Assembly (NCBI GenBank): GCA_963169055.1
Contig: CAUJFU010000287.1
Span: forward strand, 1-21,880
Length of the DNA: 21,880 nt
Source of the DNA: Myxococcota bacterium
GTDB lineage: Bacteria > Myxococcota_C > UBA6777
Direction: 5' to 3'
Each line of letters starts with the position of its first letter. Position 1 is the first letter of the stretch. Under the pieces are notes generated by a model. That model saw nothing but the letters and a program-made list of their open reading frames with translations, searched no databases and was not told where the DNA came from. Shown one piece after another: positions 1 to 10,045 of this stretch. The position numbers were made by a program, and so were the translations under genes.

Positions 1-81
1 TTTCCCTTCTCCACTGCCTCATACGACATCCGCATTTTGCCTGCTCGTACACAGCGATCAAAATCCCCGTGAATCGGGCAA

Positions 82-100
82 GGGCGTATGCCATACGCCC
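82..100. repeat. 19-bp palindrome (9-bp arms)
   Basis: GGGCGTATG at 82-90 and CATACGCCC at 92-100 are exact reverse complements around a single C. As RNA it would form a 7-bp stem with a 5-nt loop. It has no T-run, so it is not a standard terminator. It could be a protein-binding site or part of a dispersed palindromic repeat. Confidence 0.6.
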
Positions 101-121
101 CGACCTTTGATCACACCCTAC

Positions 122-147
122 ACGGAGGTCGTATCCTCCGTCTTTTT
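122..147 (+). terminator. intrinsic terminator, plus strand
   Basis: ACGGAGG (122-128), loop TCGTAT (129-134) and CCTCCGT (135-141) form a perfect 7-bp stem, followed by CTTTTT (142-147). This is a good rho-independent terminator for transcription entering from the left. On the minus strand the hairpin lacks a T-run, so it probably does not end the atp transcript. Confidence 0.65.
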
Positions 148-221
148 CGGTCTGTTTGCGTGTGCTTTGTCTACGATTCTTTCGTTCCATCCGTGTTCGA
201 TGCAAGGCCATGTTTGCGTAG

Positions 222-241
222 GGGCGGTTCGCGAACCGCCC
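222..241. repeat. 20-bp perfect palindrome, REP-like
   Basis: GGGCGGTTCG at 222-231 is followed directly by its exact reverse complement CGAACCGCCC at 232-241. The unit is preceded by GTAG. It looks like the short dispersed palindromes found between genes in many bacteria, but only one copy is visible, so a dispersed-repeat identity is inference. Confidence 0.6.
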
Positions 242-322
242 GTGTATCGGGACATCGAGCAGCGAACGGACATGGGGGGCCGACAAAAGAAAGAGCGATC
301 ATCCTCGACTCTCCGGTATTTC

Positions 323-355
323 CGCCTTAACAAGGCGCGTATGGGGCAGCGCCCC
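323..355 (-). other. two small hairpins 3' of atpC
   Basis: CGCCTT-AAC-AAGGCG (323-337) and GGGGC-AGC-GCCCC (343-355) lie in tandem about 90-120 nt beyond the atpC stop. Neither has a T-run on the minus strand. They may protect the 3' end of the atp transcript or sit in a rho-dependent termination region, but the sequence does not decide this. Confidence 0.35.
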
Positions 356-441
356 TGCAAACAAGAGCAGACAAGACCCTCGCAAGCAAGAGCAGACGAC
401 TACAAAAAACGAGACAGAGTGAGTTCGAAGGGAGGTAAGGA

Positions 442-855
442 TTAGAGGGCTTTTTCAGCGGCGAGGAGGCGGGATTTGGCGCGGGCGCGGTCTTCAAGGA
501 GGAGTTGGTAGGAGGGGTCGTTGGGGTTGTGGGAAGAGTTGGAGAGGGCTTTTTCGGTGCGGGATAGGGCATCTTGTGCGCGTTTTTTGTCGATGTCGTG
601 GGCTTTTTCAGCGGTTTGGACGAAGATGGTCACTTGATTGGCGAAGACTTCGACAAAGCCTTTTCCGAGGGAGCAGAGGTTTTGGGTGTGTTTGCCGGTA
701 GCGTAAGAAGCCACACCGATGCGGAGAGCGGTCAAGAAAGGGAGGTGACCGCTGAGGACGGTGAATTCTCCGTTAAGGCCGGGGAGAGTGACGTGTGTGG
801 TTTCTGTTTTAAGGGCTTCGCCCGTGGGCGTGACGATACGTAGCTGGAGGCTCAT
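442..855 (-). CDS. atpC: F1 ATP synthase subunit epsilon
   Basis: This 137-residue protein is the epsilon subunit of the F1 central stalk. It binds gamma, couples rotation to catalysis and can inhibit ATP hydrolysis. The N-terminal beta-sandwich is recognisable (MSLQLRIVTPTGEAL at the start, then LPGLNGEFTVLSGHLP near residues 24-39), followed by a two-helix C-terminal region rich in Glu, Lys and Ala (from about residue 85). The length is normal for the family. It is the last gene of the minus-strand operon, 72 nt after the atpD stop. The ATG at 853-855 has a GGAGAG ribosome binding site that lies inside a potential hairpin, listed separately. Its identity is supported by both sequence and operon position. 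Confidence 0.96.
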   Translation of the reverse strand: MSLQLRIVTPTGEALKTETTHVTLPGLNGEFTVLSGHLPFLTALRIGVASYATGKHTQNLCSLGKGFVEVFANQVTIFVQTAEKAHDIDKKRAQDALSRTEKALSNSSHNPNDPSYQLLLEDRARAKSRLLAAEKAL

Positions 856-862
856 GGCAGGA

Positions 863-884
863 TCTCTCCGAGGGAAGGGAGAGA
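863..884 (-). promoter_or_regulatory. hairpin enclosing the atpC ribosome binding site
   Basis: On the minus strand TCTCTCC (884-878) can pair perfectly with GGAGAGA (869-863) across an 8-nt loop. GGAGAG is the apparent Shine-Dalgarno sequence of atpC, 8 nt before its ATG. A 7-bp stem over the SD could lower epsilon translation relative to beta; this is inference from the sequence. Confidence 0.5.
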
Positions 885-927
885 GCGCGTTGGAAGGTCC
901 AGCGCGGGACTCCCTTGGGTGATCGGG

Positions 928-2535
<1,608 letters not shown>

Positions 2536-3402
2536 TTAGAGAGCGGCAGCCCCGCTGATGATCTCGACAAGTTCGGTGGTGATCGCGGCTTGTCGGGCGC
2601 GGTTGAATTTGAGCGTGAGTTTTTCGACGAGTTCGCCAGCGTTTTTGGTGGCAGAATCCATCGCGCTCATCCGAGCGCCCATCTCAGCGGCGAAGGATTC
2701 ACGCAACGCACGGAAGATCTGGGTGTTGACGTGAAGTGGCAGCAAGTAGCCCAAGAGTTCATCGCGGCTTGGCTCGTAGAGGTAGTTGTCTGCGAGAGGT
2801 TCAAGATAAGCGTCTTCGGCGTAAGGGACGATCGGAAGGAGTTGTTCGTACATCGGTTTTTGGCTGATGACGGACTTGAACTCGTTATAGATGATCACGA
2901 GGCGATCGTATTTGTTGTCGAGGTAATCTTGAATCAAGGAGCGCGAGATCTTGTCGGTATTTTCGGCGTTGAGGGGATCGAATGCGCCGCGAAAATACGT
3001 ACCGAGTTTGTGGGGACGTCTGCGGAAATACTCTTGGGCTTTGCGTCCAGCGAAGACCAGTTCGAGGCTATCGAATTGGCCCTTGTGTTCGGCGATGTAG
3101 CGTTCGGTGGCTTTGATCAGGTTGGAGTTAAAACCACCACACAAGCCCCGATCAGCGCTGATCACGAGAAGGCGGACGCGCTTTGTGGAGCGGGGCAACA
3201 GAAGGGGATGGGCCTCGTGTTCGACCGAGGCAGCAAGGCGGCTGATCGTTTGAAAAAGCTGGAGGGCGTAGGGCCGTCCTTGCATGAGGGACTCTTGGGC
3301 GCGGCGCAGCTTGGCTGCGGCCACCATCTTCATGGCTTTGGTGATTTGTTGGGTATTTTTGACGGAGGTGATCCGTTTGCGGATTTCTTTGAGATTGGCC
3401 AT
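2536..3402 (-). CDS. atpG: F1 ATP synthase subunit gamma
   Basis: This 288-residue protein is the gamma subunit, the rotor shaft of F1. The N-terminus MANLKEIRKRITSVKNTQQI followed by TKAMKMVAAAKLRRAQ is the characteristic gamma coiled-coil helix. The C-terminal helix contains MGARMSAMDSATKNAGELV and the closing ITTELVEIISGAAAL, both hallmark segments. The length is normal. The ATG at 3400-3402 is preceded by AGGCAGG, a weak ribosome binding site. The gene follows atpA after an 81-nt spacer that holds two perfect hairpins. Stop codon is TAA. Confidence 0.98.
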   Translation of the reverse strand: MANLKEIRKRITSVKNTQQITKAMKMVAAAKLRRAQESLMQGRPYALQLFQTISRLAASVEHEAHPLLLPRSTKRVRLLVISADRGLCGGFNSNLIKATERYIAEHKGQFDSLELVFAGRKAQEYFRRRPHKLGTYFRGAFDPLNAENTDKISRSLIQDYLDNKYDRLVIIYNEFKSVISQKPMYEQLLPIVPYAEDAYLEPLADNYLYEPSRDELLGYLLPLHVNTQIFRALRESFAAEMGARMSAMDSATKNAGELVEKLTLKFNRARQAAITTELVEIISGAAAL

Positions 3403-3426
3403 GATCGCCTGCCTGCGCTAAGGGGA

Positions 3427-3476
3427 GCAAAGAGCCGAGGGGACGGCTCTTTGCATCGATTTGGAGGATCTCCAAA
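3427..3476 (-). other. tandem perfect hairpins between atpA and atpG
   Basis: GCAAAGAGCCG (3427-3437) pairs perfectly with CGGCTCTTTGC (3444-3454) across a 6-nt loop. TTTGGAG (3460-3466) pairs perfectly with CTCCAAA (3470-3476) across a 3-nt loop. Together they fill most of the 81-nt spacer. On the minus strand the 11-bp stem is followed by TCCCC, not a T-run, so intrinsic termination is unlikely. A role in RNA processing, stability or stoichiometry is plausible. Confidence 0.6.
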
Positions 3477-3483
3477 GTCCCGA

Positions 3484-5064
3484 TTAGTTGGTTTCGAGGT
3501 TATGCTCTTTGACGAAGATGCTGAGATAAGATCGGATGGATTCTTCGATCTTTGCGGCGAGTTCGTCAGTGAGTTTTTGTTTGTCGCGGATCGTGGTGTA
3601 GACTTCGGGGAATTGATCGTTGACGTGTTGGAGCAGGCCCTTCTCAAACTCGCGGATTTTGTGGACAGGAAGGGTATCAAGGAAGCCCTTGCTGCCGGCA
3701 TAGATGGAGACGATCTGCTGTTCGACAGGGAGGGGAGCGTATTGGTTTTGTTTGAGGAGTTCGGTCAGACGGTCACCACGGGAAAGCTGGGCTTGGGTGG
3801 CTTTGTCGAGGTCGGAGCCGAATTGGGCGAAGGCTTTCACGGCGCGGTATTGGGCGAGATCGAGGCGGAGGGTTCCTGCGATCTTTTTCATGGCGCCGAT
3901 TTGGGCGTTTCCACCGACGCGAGAGACGGAGATCCCGACGTTGATCGCGGGACGGATGCCTGCGTTAAACAAGTCGGTTTCGAGGAAGATCTGACCATCG
4001 GTGATGGAGATGACGTTGGTGGGGATATAAGCGGAGACGTCGCCCGCTTGGGTTTCGATGATCGGGAGGGCGGTGAGGGAGCCACCGCCACCTGTGAAGC
4101 CCATCTTTTTCCAGACTTTTTCGTCGGAAGTGATCTTGGCGGCGCGTTCGAGCAAGCGGCTGTGGAGATAGAAGACGTCACCGGGATAAGCTTCGCGACC
4201 GGGGGGACGACGAAGCAAGAGGGACATCTGACGGTAGCTGACGGCGTGTTTGGAAAGGTCATCATAAACGAGGAGAGCGTGGCGTCCGCTATCGCGGAAG
4301 AATTCGCCCATGGTGACGCCCGTGTAGGGGGCGAGGAATTGCTGTGGGGCGGGTTCCGAGGCGGAAGCGACGACGATGGTGGTGTAATCCATCGCGCCAT
4401 TTTCTTCGAGGATGGTTTTGACGCGGGCGACGGTGGATTGTTTTTGACCGATAGCGACATAGATGCAGAAGACGGGCTTATCGGTTTTGTGGGTGCCTTT
4501 TTGGTTGATGATGGTGTCGATGGCGACGGCAGTTTTGCCGGTTTGACGGTCACCGATGATCAACTCGCGTTGTCCGCGACCGATGGGGATCATGCCATCG
4601 ATGGCCTTGAGGCCGGTTTGAAGGGGTTCGTGGACGGATTCGCGAGAGACGATCCCGGGGGCTTTGAGTTCGACGCGGCGGCTGAGTTCAGTTTGGAGGG
4701 GGCCTTTGCCATCGACGGGGATTCCGAGGGCGTTGACGACGCGACCGATAAGGGCTTCACCGACAGGGACTTCGACGATGCGGCCTGTGCGCTTGACGGT
4801 ATCGCCTTCTTGGATGCCGTTGTCGCTGCCCAAGATCACGGAACCGACGTTGTCTTCTTCCAAGTTGAGCACCATGCCCATGACACCACCGGGGAACTCA
4901 AGAAGTTCTCCAGCCATGGCTTGGCTAAGGCCGTGGATACGGGCGATCCCGTCACCGACGGCGAGGATGGTACCCGTTTCAGCGATCTCCATCCCTTGAT
5001 CGTAGTTTTCGATTTGTTTGCGTATAATCTGGCTGATCTCTTCAGCGCGGAGCTCCATAGCCAT
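3484..5064 (-). CDS. atpA: F1 ATP synthase subunit alpha
   Basis: This 526-residue protein is the regulatory/catalytic-interface alpha subunit of F1. It has the N-terminal stalk-contact helix ([20 protein letters not shown]), a beta-barrel with [11 protein letters not shown] (36-46), the P-loop GDRQTGKT (171-178), and the alpha-specific segment [20 protein letters not shown]. It is slightly longer than many alpha subunits. The first ATG (5062-5064) is chosen because GAGG lies 10 nt upstream; a second ATG two codons later (5056-5058) is possible. The gene is 30 nt after atpH. Stop codon is TAG. Confidence 0.98.
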   Translation of the reverse strand: MAMELRAEEISQIIRKQIENYDQGMEIAETGTILAVGDGIARIHGLSQAMAGELLEFPGGVMGMVLNLEEDNVGSVILGSDNGIQEGDTVKRTGRIVEVPVGEALIGRVVNALGIPVDGKGPLQTELSRRVELKAPGIVSRESVHEPLQTGLKAIDGMIPIGRGQRELIIGDRQTGKTAVAIDTIINQKGTHKTDKPVFCIYVAIGQKQSTVARVKTILEENGAMDYTTIVVASASEPAPQQFLAPYTGVTMGEFFRDSGRHALLVYDDLSKHAVSYRQMSLLLRRPPGREAYPGDVFYLHSRLLERAAKITSDEKVWKKMGFTGGGGSLTALPIIETQAGDVSAYIPTNVISITDGQIFLETDLFNAGIRPAINVGISVSRVGGNAQIGAMKKIAGTLRLDLAQYRAVKAFAQFGSDLDKATQAQLSRGDRLTELLKQNQYAPLPVEQQIVSIYAGSKGFLDTLPVHKIREFEKGLLQHVNDQFPEVYTTIRDKQKLTDELAAKIEESIRSYLSIFVKEHNLETN

Positions 5065-5094
5065 GGCTTTTTTTCCTCAATGGTTGCGAACAGA

Positions 5095-5646
5095 TCAGGC
5101 GATCTGCGAAAGCAAGTGATTCTTCATATTTGCGAAGCGGCTCTTGACGCTGCCATCGTAGATACGGTTTCCGACGCGGGCGATCATACCGCCGATCAGG
5201 TCGGGGTTGGTATCGAGGTGCAACACAACGGTGCGGCCTGTTTGTTTGGCAAAGATCTGTTTGAGCGATTGCTGTGTGGATTCGTCGAGTGTTTGGGCCG
5301 AAGTGACGTGGACGTGAACGATATCGTTGCGGGCATCCAAGAGTTCTTGATATTGGGAGCAGATCTCGGTGAAGAGTTCTGTGCGTTTCTTTTCGATCAA
5401 AAAGAACAGGAACTTTTGGGTTTGGGGGAGAAAGTCGAGTGGTTTAGCAAGGGCGGAGAGGATCGCGATGCGCTGTGCGGGGGCATACACCGGGTTGAGG
5501 AAGATGTCGTTCAGCTCGGGGTGTTGCGTGAGTTGTTTTGCGAACGCATGAAGTTGTGTGGCGATCTCTTCGGTTCGTTGTTCAGCGAGGGCGATCTGAA
5601 AGAGCGCTTTGGCGTAGCGATGGGCAAATAAGGAGTGTTGTTTCAC
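5095..5646 (-). CDS. atpH: F1 ATP synthase subunit delta
   Basis: This 183-residue protein is the delta subunit (OSCP homologue), which joins F1 alpha N-termini to the b/b' peripheral stalk. The N-terminal helical bundle is clear (SLFAHRYAKALFQIALAEQ), and the C-terminal part holds the conserved DLIGGMIARVGNRIYDGSVK motif. The start is GTG (5646-5644), and it overlaps the atpF stop codon in the sequence GTGA. The two proteins are therefore probably translationally coupled, as expected for two stalk partners. The length is normal. Confidence 0.97.
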   Translation of the reverse strand: MKQHSLFAHRYAKALFQIALAEQRTEEIATQLHAFAKQLTQHPELNDIFLNPVYAPAQRIAILSALAKPLDFLPQTQKFLFFLIEKKRTELFTEICSQYQELLDARNDIVHVHVTSAQTLDESTQQSLKQIFAKQTGRTVVLHLDTNPDLIGGMIARVGNRIYDGSVKSRFANMKNHLLSQIA

Positions 5647-6272
5647 GATTGGGCCCCCAACTGTTTGAGATAATCGCTTTGGAGACGGCGTTGATCGTCG
5701 TCGTTGATCTTGGATTGGAGGAGCGCAAAAGCATCATCGAAAGAGCGGTCGAGGAGAGTGCGTTGCATCTCAGATTGCATACGGGCCATCTCTTGGGCGA
5801 CTTGGTTGCGGACATCCTCGATGCGTCGGTTGCTTTTGCGTTCGGCTTGGGAACGCATCTCGGCGGTTTCTTCGGAGGCAAGTTGTTTTGCGCGTTCGAG
5901 GATCGAGGCTTTTTCTTGTTCGACGTTTGCGAGTTTCTGTTGGATATCGTTGTAGCGGAGGGCGATCTCATCATCGCGTTCGTTGAAGGCGACGATGGCG
6001 TCGGCGATCTCTTTGCGGCGTTTTTGGAGATGGACAAGAAAGTCGGGCAGAGCACGGGAAAGGATCAGGTACAACAAGAGTCCGAGGTTGGAAAAAGGAA
6101 GGATCAGATTTTTACAGATCACATGGGTAGGCGATCCAGCGGGAGTTGCGTAATAGATGGCGTAGCTAAAGACCATCAACGCGAACAACGCGAGCGGGAT
6201 CATATCGTGGTTACGGAGAAGGAAACTGGAGGGCGCAGCGTTGGGGGCTGTGCTTTGTGTGGTCTGGCTCAT
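5643..6272 (-). CDS. atpF: F0 ATP synthase subunit b
   Basis: This 209-residue protein is a peripheral-stalk b subunit. It has two hydrophobic stretches near residues 24-43 and 56-74. The second leads directly into the long charged dimerisation/tether helix (FLVHLQKRRKEIADAIVAF onward), rich in Glu, Arg, Gln and Ala to the C-terminus. Canonical b has one membrane helix; an extra N-terminal hydrophobic segment, possibly a cleaved signal, is also seen in deltaproteobacterial b subunits. The ATG is at 6270-6272. The stop TGA overlaps the GTG start of atpH. A 202-nt spacer separates it from atpF'. Confidence 0.95.
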   Translation of the reverse strand: MSQTTQSTAPNAAPSSFLLRNHDMIPLALFALMVFSYAIYYATPAGSPTHVICKNLILPFSNLGLLLYLILSRALPDFLVHLQKRRKEIADAIVAFNERDDEIALRYNDIQQKLANVEQEKASILERAKQLASEETAEMRSQAERKSNRRIEDVRNQVAQEMARMQSEMQRTLLDRSFDDAFALLQSKINDDDQRRLQSDYLKQLGAQS

Positions 6273-6370
6273 TCGCGTTCGTCCTTGCCCTCGCAGGCGA
6301 TATTGCGGGGAGGGCTTATGTGATTTGGCGAGGCGAGAAGGGGTTGCTCAAACGTAGGCAAACAACCGTT

Positions 6371-6392
6371 GGGGCGCGATAAAGCACGCCCC
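6371..6392 (-). other. hairpin in the atpF'-atpF spacer
   Basis: GGGGCG (6371-6376) and CGCCCC (6387-6392) flank a 10-nt loop inside the 202-nt spacer 6273-6474. There is no T-run on the minus strand. I see no gene in the spacer. This is the third atp spacer with a GC-rich stem-loop. Confidence 0.4.
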
Positions 6393-6474
6393 GTGACGTT
6401 CGTCAATCCCCATCCGCGCAAGATGGAGTGGATATAAGGCGAATCGGAAGCGAATCGGTCGAAGAGACGGGAAT

Positions 6475-6906
6475 TTACGATACAGATCGCCCAAGCAGAC
6501 GAGCGACGATCTCTTGGGTGAGAACGCTGCGATCTTTTTCAAACTGTGCTTGGAGTTCTTCGCGACGAGCGGAGATATTGGCACGTTCTTCTTGCATCAG
6601 TTTGATCTCTTCTTGGCGGGCTTTTTCGAGGATCTCGCGCTCGTATTGTGCCGATTCATTGCGTGCTTTGTTGCGGATATCTTGGGCTTGAACGCGGACT
6701 TTGCGGATCTCTTCTTGGTAGTCGCGCTGCATCTGACGGCCTTCTTCATCGCGTTCTTTGAGTTCGCGCTGAGCGTGATCGATCTTTTTTTGCCGTTCGA
6801 GGATCACCGCGAGGACGGGAGGAAACATCAGGTTGGTCAAGGTCCAAACACAAGCAAAGAAGAAAGCCATCTGGATAAAGAATGTAAAATCTGGATAAAT
6901 GTTCAT
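6475..6906 (-). CDS. atpF': F0 ATP synthase subunit b' (second b-type subunit)
   Basis: This 143-residue protein has one N-terminal membrane helix (about residues 9-33, FFIQMAFFFACVWTLTNLMF) followed by a continuous charged helix, for example ILERQKKIDHAQRELKERDE. This is the layout of b', the partner of b in a heterodimeric peripheral stalk. Two different b-type genes in tandem at the head of an F'-F-H-A-G-D-C operon are known from deltaproteobacteria, cyanobacteria and alphaproteobacteria. It is the first gene of the operon. ATG at 6904-6906, with GAGGAGAG about 10 nt upstream. Confidence 0.93.
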   Translation of the reverse strand: MNIYPDFTFFIQMAFFFACVWTLTNLMFPPVLAVILERQKKIDHAQRELKERDEEGRQMQRDYQEEIRKVRVQAQDIRNKARNESAQYEREILEKARQEEIKLMQEERANISARREELQAQFEKDRSVLTQEIVARLLGRSVS

Positions 6907-6937
6907 CGAATTACGTCTCTCCTCAAAGTTTGGCGGT

Positions 6938-6967
6938 CATGTAGCACAAGGGATCACGGACTGTCAA
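6938..6967 (-). promoter_or_regulatory. sigma-70-type promoter of the atp operon
   Basis: On the minus strand a perfect -35 TTGACA (6967-6962) is followed after 18 nt by TACATG (6943-6938), a partial match to -10. Transcription would start near 6931, giving a leader of about 25 nt that contains the GAGGAGAG ribosome binding site of atpF'. The -35 is strong and the -10 weak. Confidence 0.55.
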
Positions 6968-7000
6968 GACTATTTTGCGCACACATAAAGAGGTGGAAAG

Positions 7001-9025
7001 TTGAAAGCATTTTCGGTGAGATCGGGTTATACGCCACGCGGCGATCAGCCCAAAGCGATCGGGCAACTGGTGGAGGGATTGAAGCGCGGAGACAAAGCGC
7101 AAACGCTGTATGGGGTGACGGGTTCGGGCAAGACGCTGACGATGGCGTGGGTGGTGGAGGCAGTACAGCGCCCAGCGTTGGTATTGGCACACAACAAGAC
7201 GTTGGCGGCACAGCTGTATGGGGAATTTCGGGAGATCTTTCCAGACAACGCGGTCGAGTATTTCGTGTCGTACTACGACTATTACCAGCCCGAGGCGTAT
7301 GTACCTGCGAGCGATACGTATATCGAAAAAGAGGCAGATATCAACGAGCAGATCGATCGGATGCGGCATGCGGCGACGCGCTCGTTGTTTGAGCGGCGAG
7401 ATGTGATCATTGTGGCCTCGGTGTCTTGTATTTACGGGATCGGGTCTGCGGAGGCTTATCATGAGATGCTGTTGCATCTGCGGCGTGGGGAGCGGATCGA
7501 GCGAAACAAGCTGTTGCGGCGTCTTGTGGAGCTTCGTTATGACCGAAATGATGTGGACTTTCATCGGGGAACGTTTCGGGTGAGGGGAGATATCGTCGAG
7601 GTGTTTCCAGCCCACGAAGAAGAACACGCGCTGCGGCTGGAATTTTGGGATGACGAGTTGGATGCGATCCGCCGGGTGGATCCGATTCGAGGAAAGGTAC
7701 TCGAATCGCTCGATGGGGTGGCAATCTACCCGAATAGCCACTACGTCACGGGGCAAGATCAACTTCGTTCCGCGATTGTGGGGATCCAAGCCGAGCTTCA
7801 GACACAGCTTGCGGCGCTGCATACCGCGAACAAACTGGTGGAAGAACAGCGGCTACGCGAACGGACGCTGTGTGATATCGAGATGTTGGAGCAGATTGGA
7901 GTTTGTCACGGGGTCGAGAACTACTCTCGGCATCTTTCGGGCCGCGCAGCAGGTCAAGCACCGCCCTGCTTGCTCGACTACTTCCCTGAAGACTTCTTGA
8001 TGATCGTAGACGAAAGCCACGTCACACTGCCCCAAGTACGGGGGATGTACCACGGCGACTTTTCAAGAAAGCGCACGTTGGTGGAGCATGGTTTTCGGCT
8101 TCCTTCGGCGATGGATAACCGCCCGCTCAAGTACGAAGAATTCCAAGAACTGATCCCCCAAGTGATCTACGTCTCCGCAACCCCAAGTGCGTACGAAGTC
8201 GAGAACTCCGCGCAGGTGGTTGAACAGATCATCCGACCGACGGGACTGTTGGACCCGATCGTCGAAGTTCGCCCATCCAGCGGCCAAGTCGATGATCTGC
8301 TCGAAGAGATCCGCAAGCGCATTGAACGCAAAGAACGCATCTTGGTGACAACGCTAACCAAGCGGATGGCCGAGAAGCTGTCCGAATACTACCAAGAGAT
8401 GGGGATCTCAGTGCGTTACTTGCACTCAGGGATCGAGACTTTGGAGCGCGTCTTGTTGTTGCGAGAACTTCGCCAAGGGGCTTTCGATGTATTGATCGGG
8501 GTGAACTTGTTGCGCGAAGGGCTGGATCTTCCGGAAGTGTCGTTGGTGGCGATCCTCGATGCAGATCAACAAGGCTTTTTGCGGACGGCTCGTTCGTTGA
8601 TTCAGACGGCAGGACGGGCCGCACGCAACCTCAACGGGTACGTGATCCTGTACGCAGACAAGATGACCGAAGCGATGGAAACCTGCATTCAAGTGACACG
8701 CCGCCAACGCGAGCTACAGATCGAGTACAACCAAGCCAACCACATCACCCCCGAAAGCATCCAAAAACAAATCCATTCGTGGGTCGATACCTTGCCAGTC
8801 CAATACGCAGAAGACAACCAAAGCCCGATCGCATGGGCCGCTGAAAAGGCAGCCACGTACCAACGCGAAAGTGATCTGCGCCGAGAGATGGAACGCATCG
8901 AGTCCGCGATGCTCGAAGCGGCAGCCCACTTGCGCTTTGAAGAAGCCGCCAAGTTCCGCGACCAACTCGAAGCCTTGCGCCAACTCTCGACGATGCTGTT
9001 TGACTTGGGCAACGGGTCCGAGTAA
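7001..9025 (+). CDS. uvrB: excinuclease ABC subunit B
   Basis: This 674-residue protein is UvrB, the damage-verifying helicase-like subunit of nucleotide excision repair that receives DNA from UvrA and recruits UvrC. It shows the N-terminal [13 protein letters not shown] signature, the P-loop GVTGSGKT (38-45), the beta-hairpin region [20 protein letters not shown] (91-110), the DESH Walker B box, the superfamily 2 motif [12 protein letters not shown], and a C-terminal UVR motif ([20 protein letters not shown]) for UvrC contact. The length is normal. It starts with TTG at 7001, supported by AGGTGG 4 nt upstream and by the conserved N-terminus. It is divergent from the atp operon, with 94 nt between. 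No SOS box was recognised upstream. Confidence 0.98.
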   Translation: MKAFSVRSGYTPRGDQPKAIGQLVEGLKRGDKAQTLYGVTGSGKTLTMAWVVEAVQRPALVLAHNKTLAAQLYGEFREIFPDNAVEYFVSYYDYYQPEAYVPASDTYIEKEADINEQIDRMRHAATRSLFERRDVIIVASVSCIYGIGSAEAYHEMLLHLRRGERIERNKLLRRLVELRYDRNDVDFHRGTFRVRGDIVEVFPAHEEEHALRLEFWDDELDAIRRVDPIRGKVLESLDGVAIYPNSHYVTGQDQLRSAIVGIQAELQTQLAALHTANKLVEEQRLRERTLCDIEMLEQIGVCHGVENYSRHLSGRAAGQAPPCLLDYFPEDFLMIVDESHVTLPQVRGMYHGDFSRKRTLVEHGFRLPSAMDNRPLKYEEFQELIPQVIYVSATPSAYEVENSAQVVEQIIRPTGLLDPIVEVRPSSGQVDDLLEEIRKRIERKERILVTTLTKRMAEKLSEYYQEMGISVRYLHSGIETLERVLLLRELRQGAFDVLIGVNLLREGLDLPEVSLVAILDADQQGFLRTARSLIQTAGRAARNLNGYVILYADKMTEAMETCIQVTRRQRELQIEYNQANHITPESIQKQIHSWVDTLPVQYAEDNQSPIAWAAEKAATYQRESDLRREMERIESAMLEAAAHLRFEEAAKFRDQLEALRQLSTMLFDLGNGSE

Positions 9026-9057
9026 AACATCTTTGCAAGAAGGAAGTGACGAAGCAC

Positions 9058-9086
9058 TTGCATCGTGCTTGGCTTTCTGTTATGTT
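9058..9086 (+). promoter_or_regulatory. promoter of the FHA-domain gene
   Basis: TTGCAT (9058-9063), a 17-nt spacer and TATGTT (9081-9086) form a good sigma-70-type promoter in the 183-nt gap after uvrB. A start near 9093 leaves a leader of about 115 nt before the ATG at 9209. A 6-bp inverted repeat, AAGCAC/GTGCTT (9052-9070), overlaps the -35. Confidence 0.55.
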
Positions 9087-9100
9087 CCCTTCTCAATCCG

Positions 9101-9172
9101 CTGAAACAGGCAAGAACTCAATCGTAGCGGTTGATTCGATCGACACATTCGTCCCAATACTTCGCCTGTTTC
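9101..9172 (+). promoter_or_regulatory. long-range inverted repeat in the FHA-gene leader
   Basis: GAAACAGGC (9103-9111) is the exact reverse complement of GCCTGTTTC (9164-9172), with 52 nt between. The left arm continues upstream as CCGCTGAAAC (9098-9107), the same decamer that forms an arm of the inverted repeat before the gene at 10606-11619. It may be a regulatory RNA structure or paired operator sites; the function is unknown. Confidence 0.4.
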
Positions 9173-9208
9173 TGCAACGGCGACCTACCTAACCAGCACG
9201 AGGGATCC

Positions 9209-9979
9209 ATGTTTACCGTTGTGGTCCAAGAAAAGGGTGGAAAATCCCAGCGATTGCAGTTCAACAAGAACGAGATCACCGTCGGACGGGTCCAAGGAAA
9301 CGATATCGTTCTCCCCAAAGGCAACGTCTCCAAACGCCACTCCAAGATCGTCTTCAAAGAAGGCAAATTCATCGTCGTCGACCTGAAAAGCACCAACGGC
9401 ACCTACGTCAACGGCCACAAGATCGCATCTCCCCAAGTGATCAAAAGTACCGATAAAGTCTTCATCGGCGATTTTGTGATCGAGATCGAAGAAGGCGCGA
9501 ACGGAGAAGCAGCGATGGGCGCTCCCCCTCCCATGCCCGGCCCTGCGCCCGTTCCACCGGGTCCACCATCCCCTCCCGGACCTCCCGGGGGAGGACCGAT
9601 GATGCCTCCTCCCGGTGGCCCACCGCGCCAAGCCCCACCGATGGGTCCGCCCATGACAGGCCCTCAACCCCCCGTTGGAGCACGTGGACCTGCCCCGATG
9701 CCTCCCGGCCCTCCCCCCGGTGGACCTCCCGGCCCGCCTCCGTTGTCTGGCCCACGCCCCGGCGGCCCTCCTCCCGGACCGATGGCCGGCCCCCCTCCTG
9801 GAATGCCCAACGGTGGCTCGTCCATGCCTGTTCGTGCAGGGATGTGGAACGAAGTTGCAGCGCAAGGTGGCCCAGCTTATCACTACCTCAAAGTCCAAGG
9901 CGGCTGGTTGATCGTCACCTCCGCAGGTGCCGTCTTTGTCAACGACCCACAACACCAATTCGCCCCAGTCCCTGTTTGA
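9209..9979 (+). CDS. FHA-domain protein with Pro/Gly-rich tail
   Basis: This protein of 256 residues begins with a forkhead-associated domain (about 1-95), a phosphothreonine-binding module. The key features are present: GR at 26-27 followed by NDI at 31-33, SKRH at 41-44, and the STNGT loop (61-65) before YVNG. Residues 104-206 are almost entirely Pro, Gly and Met, probably disordered. A short C-terminal block (about 210-256) contains YHYLKVQGGWLIVTSAG and could be a small separate module. The ATG at 9209 is chosen over upstream in-frame codons because GAGGG lies just before it and the FHA fold starts there. No membrane helix or signal peptide is seen. It probably reads Ser/Thr-kinase signalling, abundant in myxobacteria; the partner is unknown. 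Confidence 0.88.
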   Translation: MFTVVVQEKGGKSQRLQFNKNEITVGRVQGNDIVLPKGNVSKRHSKIVFKEGKFIVVDLKSTNGTYVNGHKIASPQVIKSTDKVFIGDFVIEIEEGANGEAAMGAPPPMPGPAPVPPGPPSPPGPPGGGPMMPPPGGPPRQAPPMGPPMTGPQPPVGARGPAPMPPGPPPGGPPGPPPLSGPRPGGPPPGPMAGPPPGMPNGGSSMPVRAGMWNEVAAQGGPAYHYLKVQGGWLIVTSAGAVFVNDPQHQFAPVPV

Positions 9980-10045
9980 TCCCCCCCCATTTGACCCACG
10001 GCCCAGCCCACAGCCTAGCCCAACCGAGCGAAACGGGCTGCGGGC

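Larger units (their letters stand above)
1..441. other. non-coding region downstream of atpC
   Basis: No reading frame here looks like a real gene: the candidates are short, overlap each other in different frames and have no recognisable domain or good ribosome binding site. The stretch holds a 19-bp palindrome, a plus-strand intrinsic terminator, a 20-bp perfect palindrome and two small hairpins, listed separately. An 11-bp direct repeat (CAAGAGCAGAC) occurs at 362-372 and 387-397. The plus-strand terminator suggests that a rightward transcription unit enters from the left of the window. Confidence 0.6.

Noticed and set aside
6961-6989. Possible uvrB promoter CTGTCA-17-CATAAA
   Set aside because: Transcription would start inside or after the ribosome binding site at 6991-6996, leaving no usable leader; it also overlaps the stronger atp promoter.
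9518-9826. Collagen-like Gly-X-Y region in the FHA protein
   Set aside because: Gly does not recur strictly every third residue; the region is Pro/Gly-rich disorder, not a collagen repeat.
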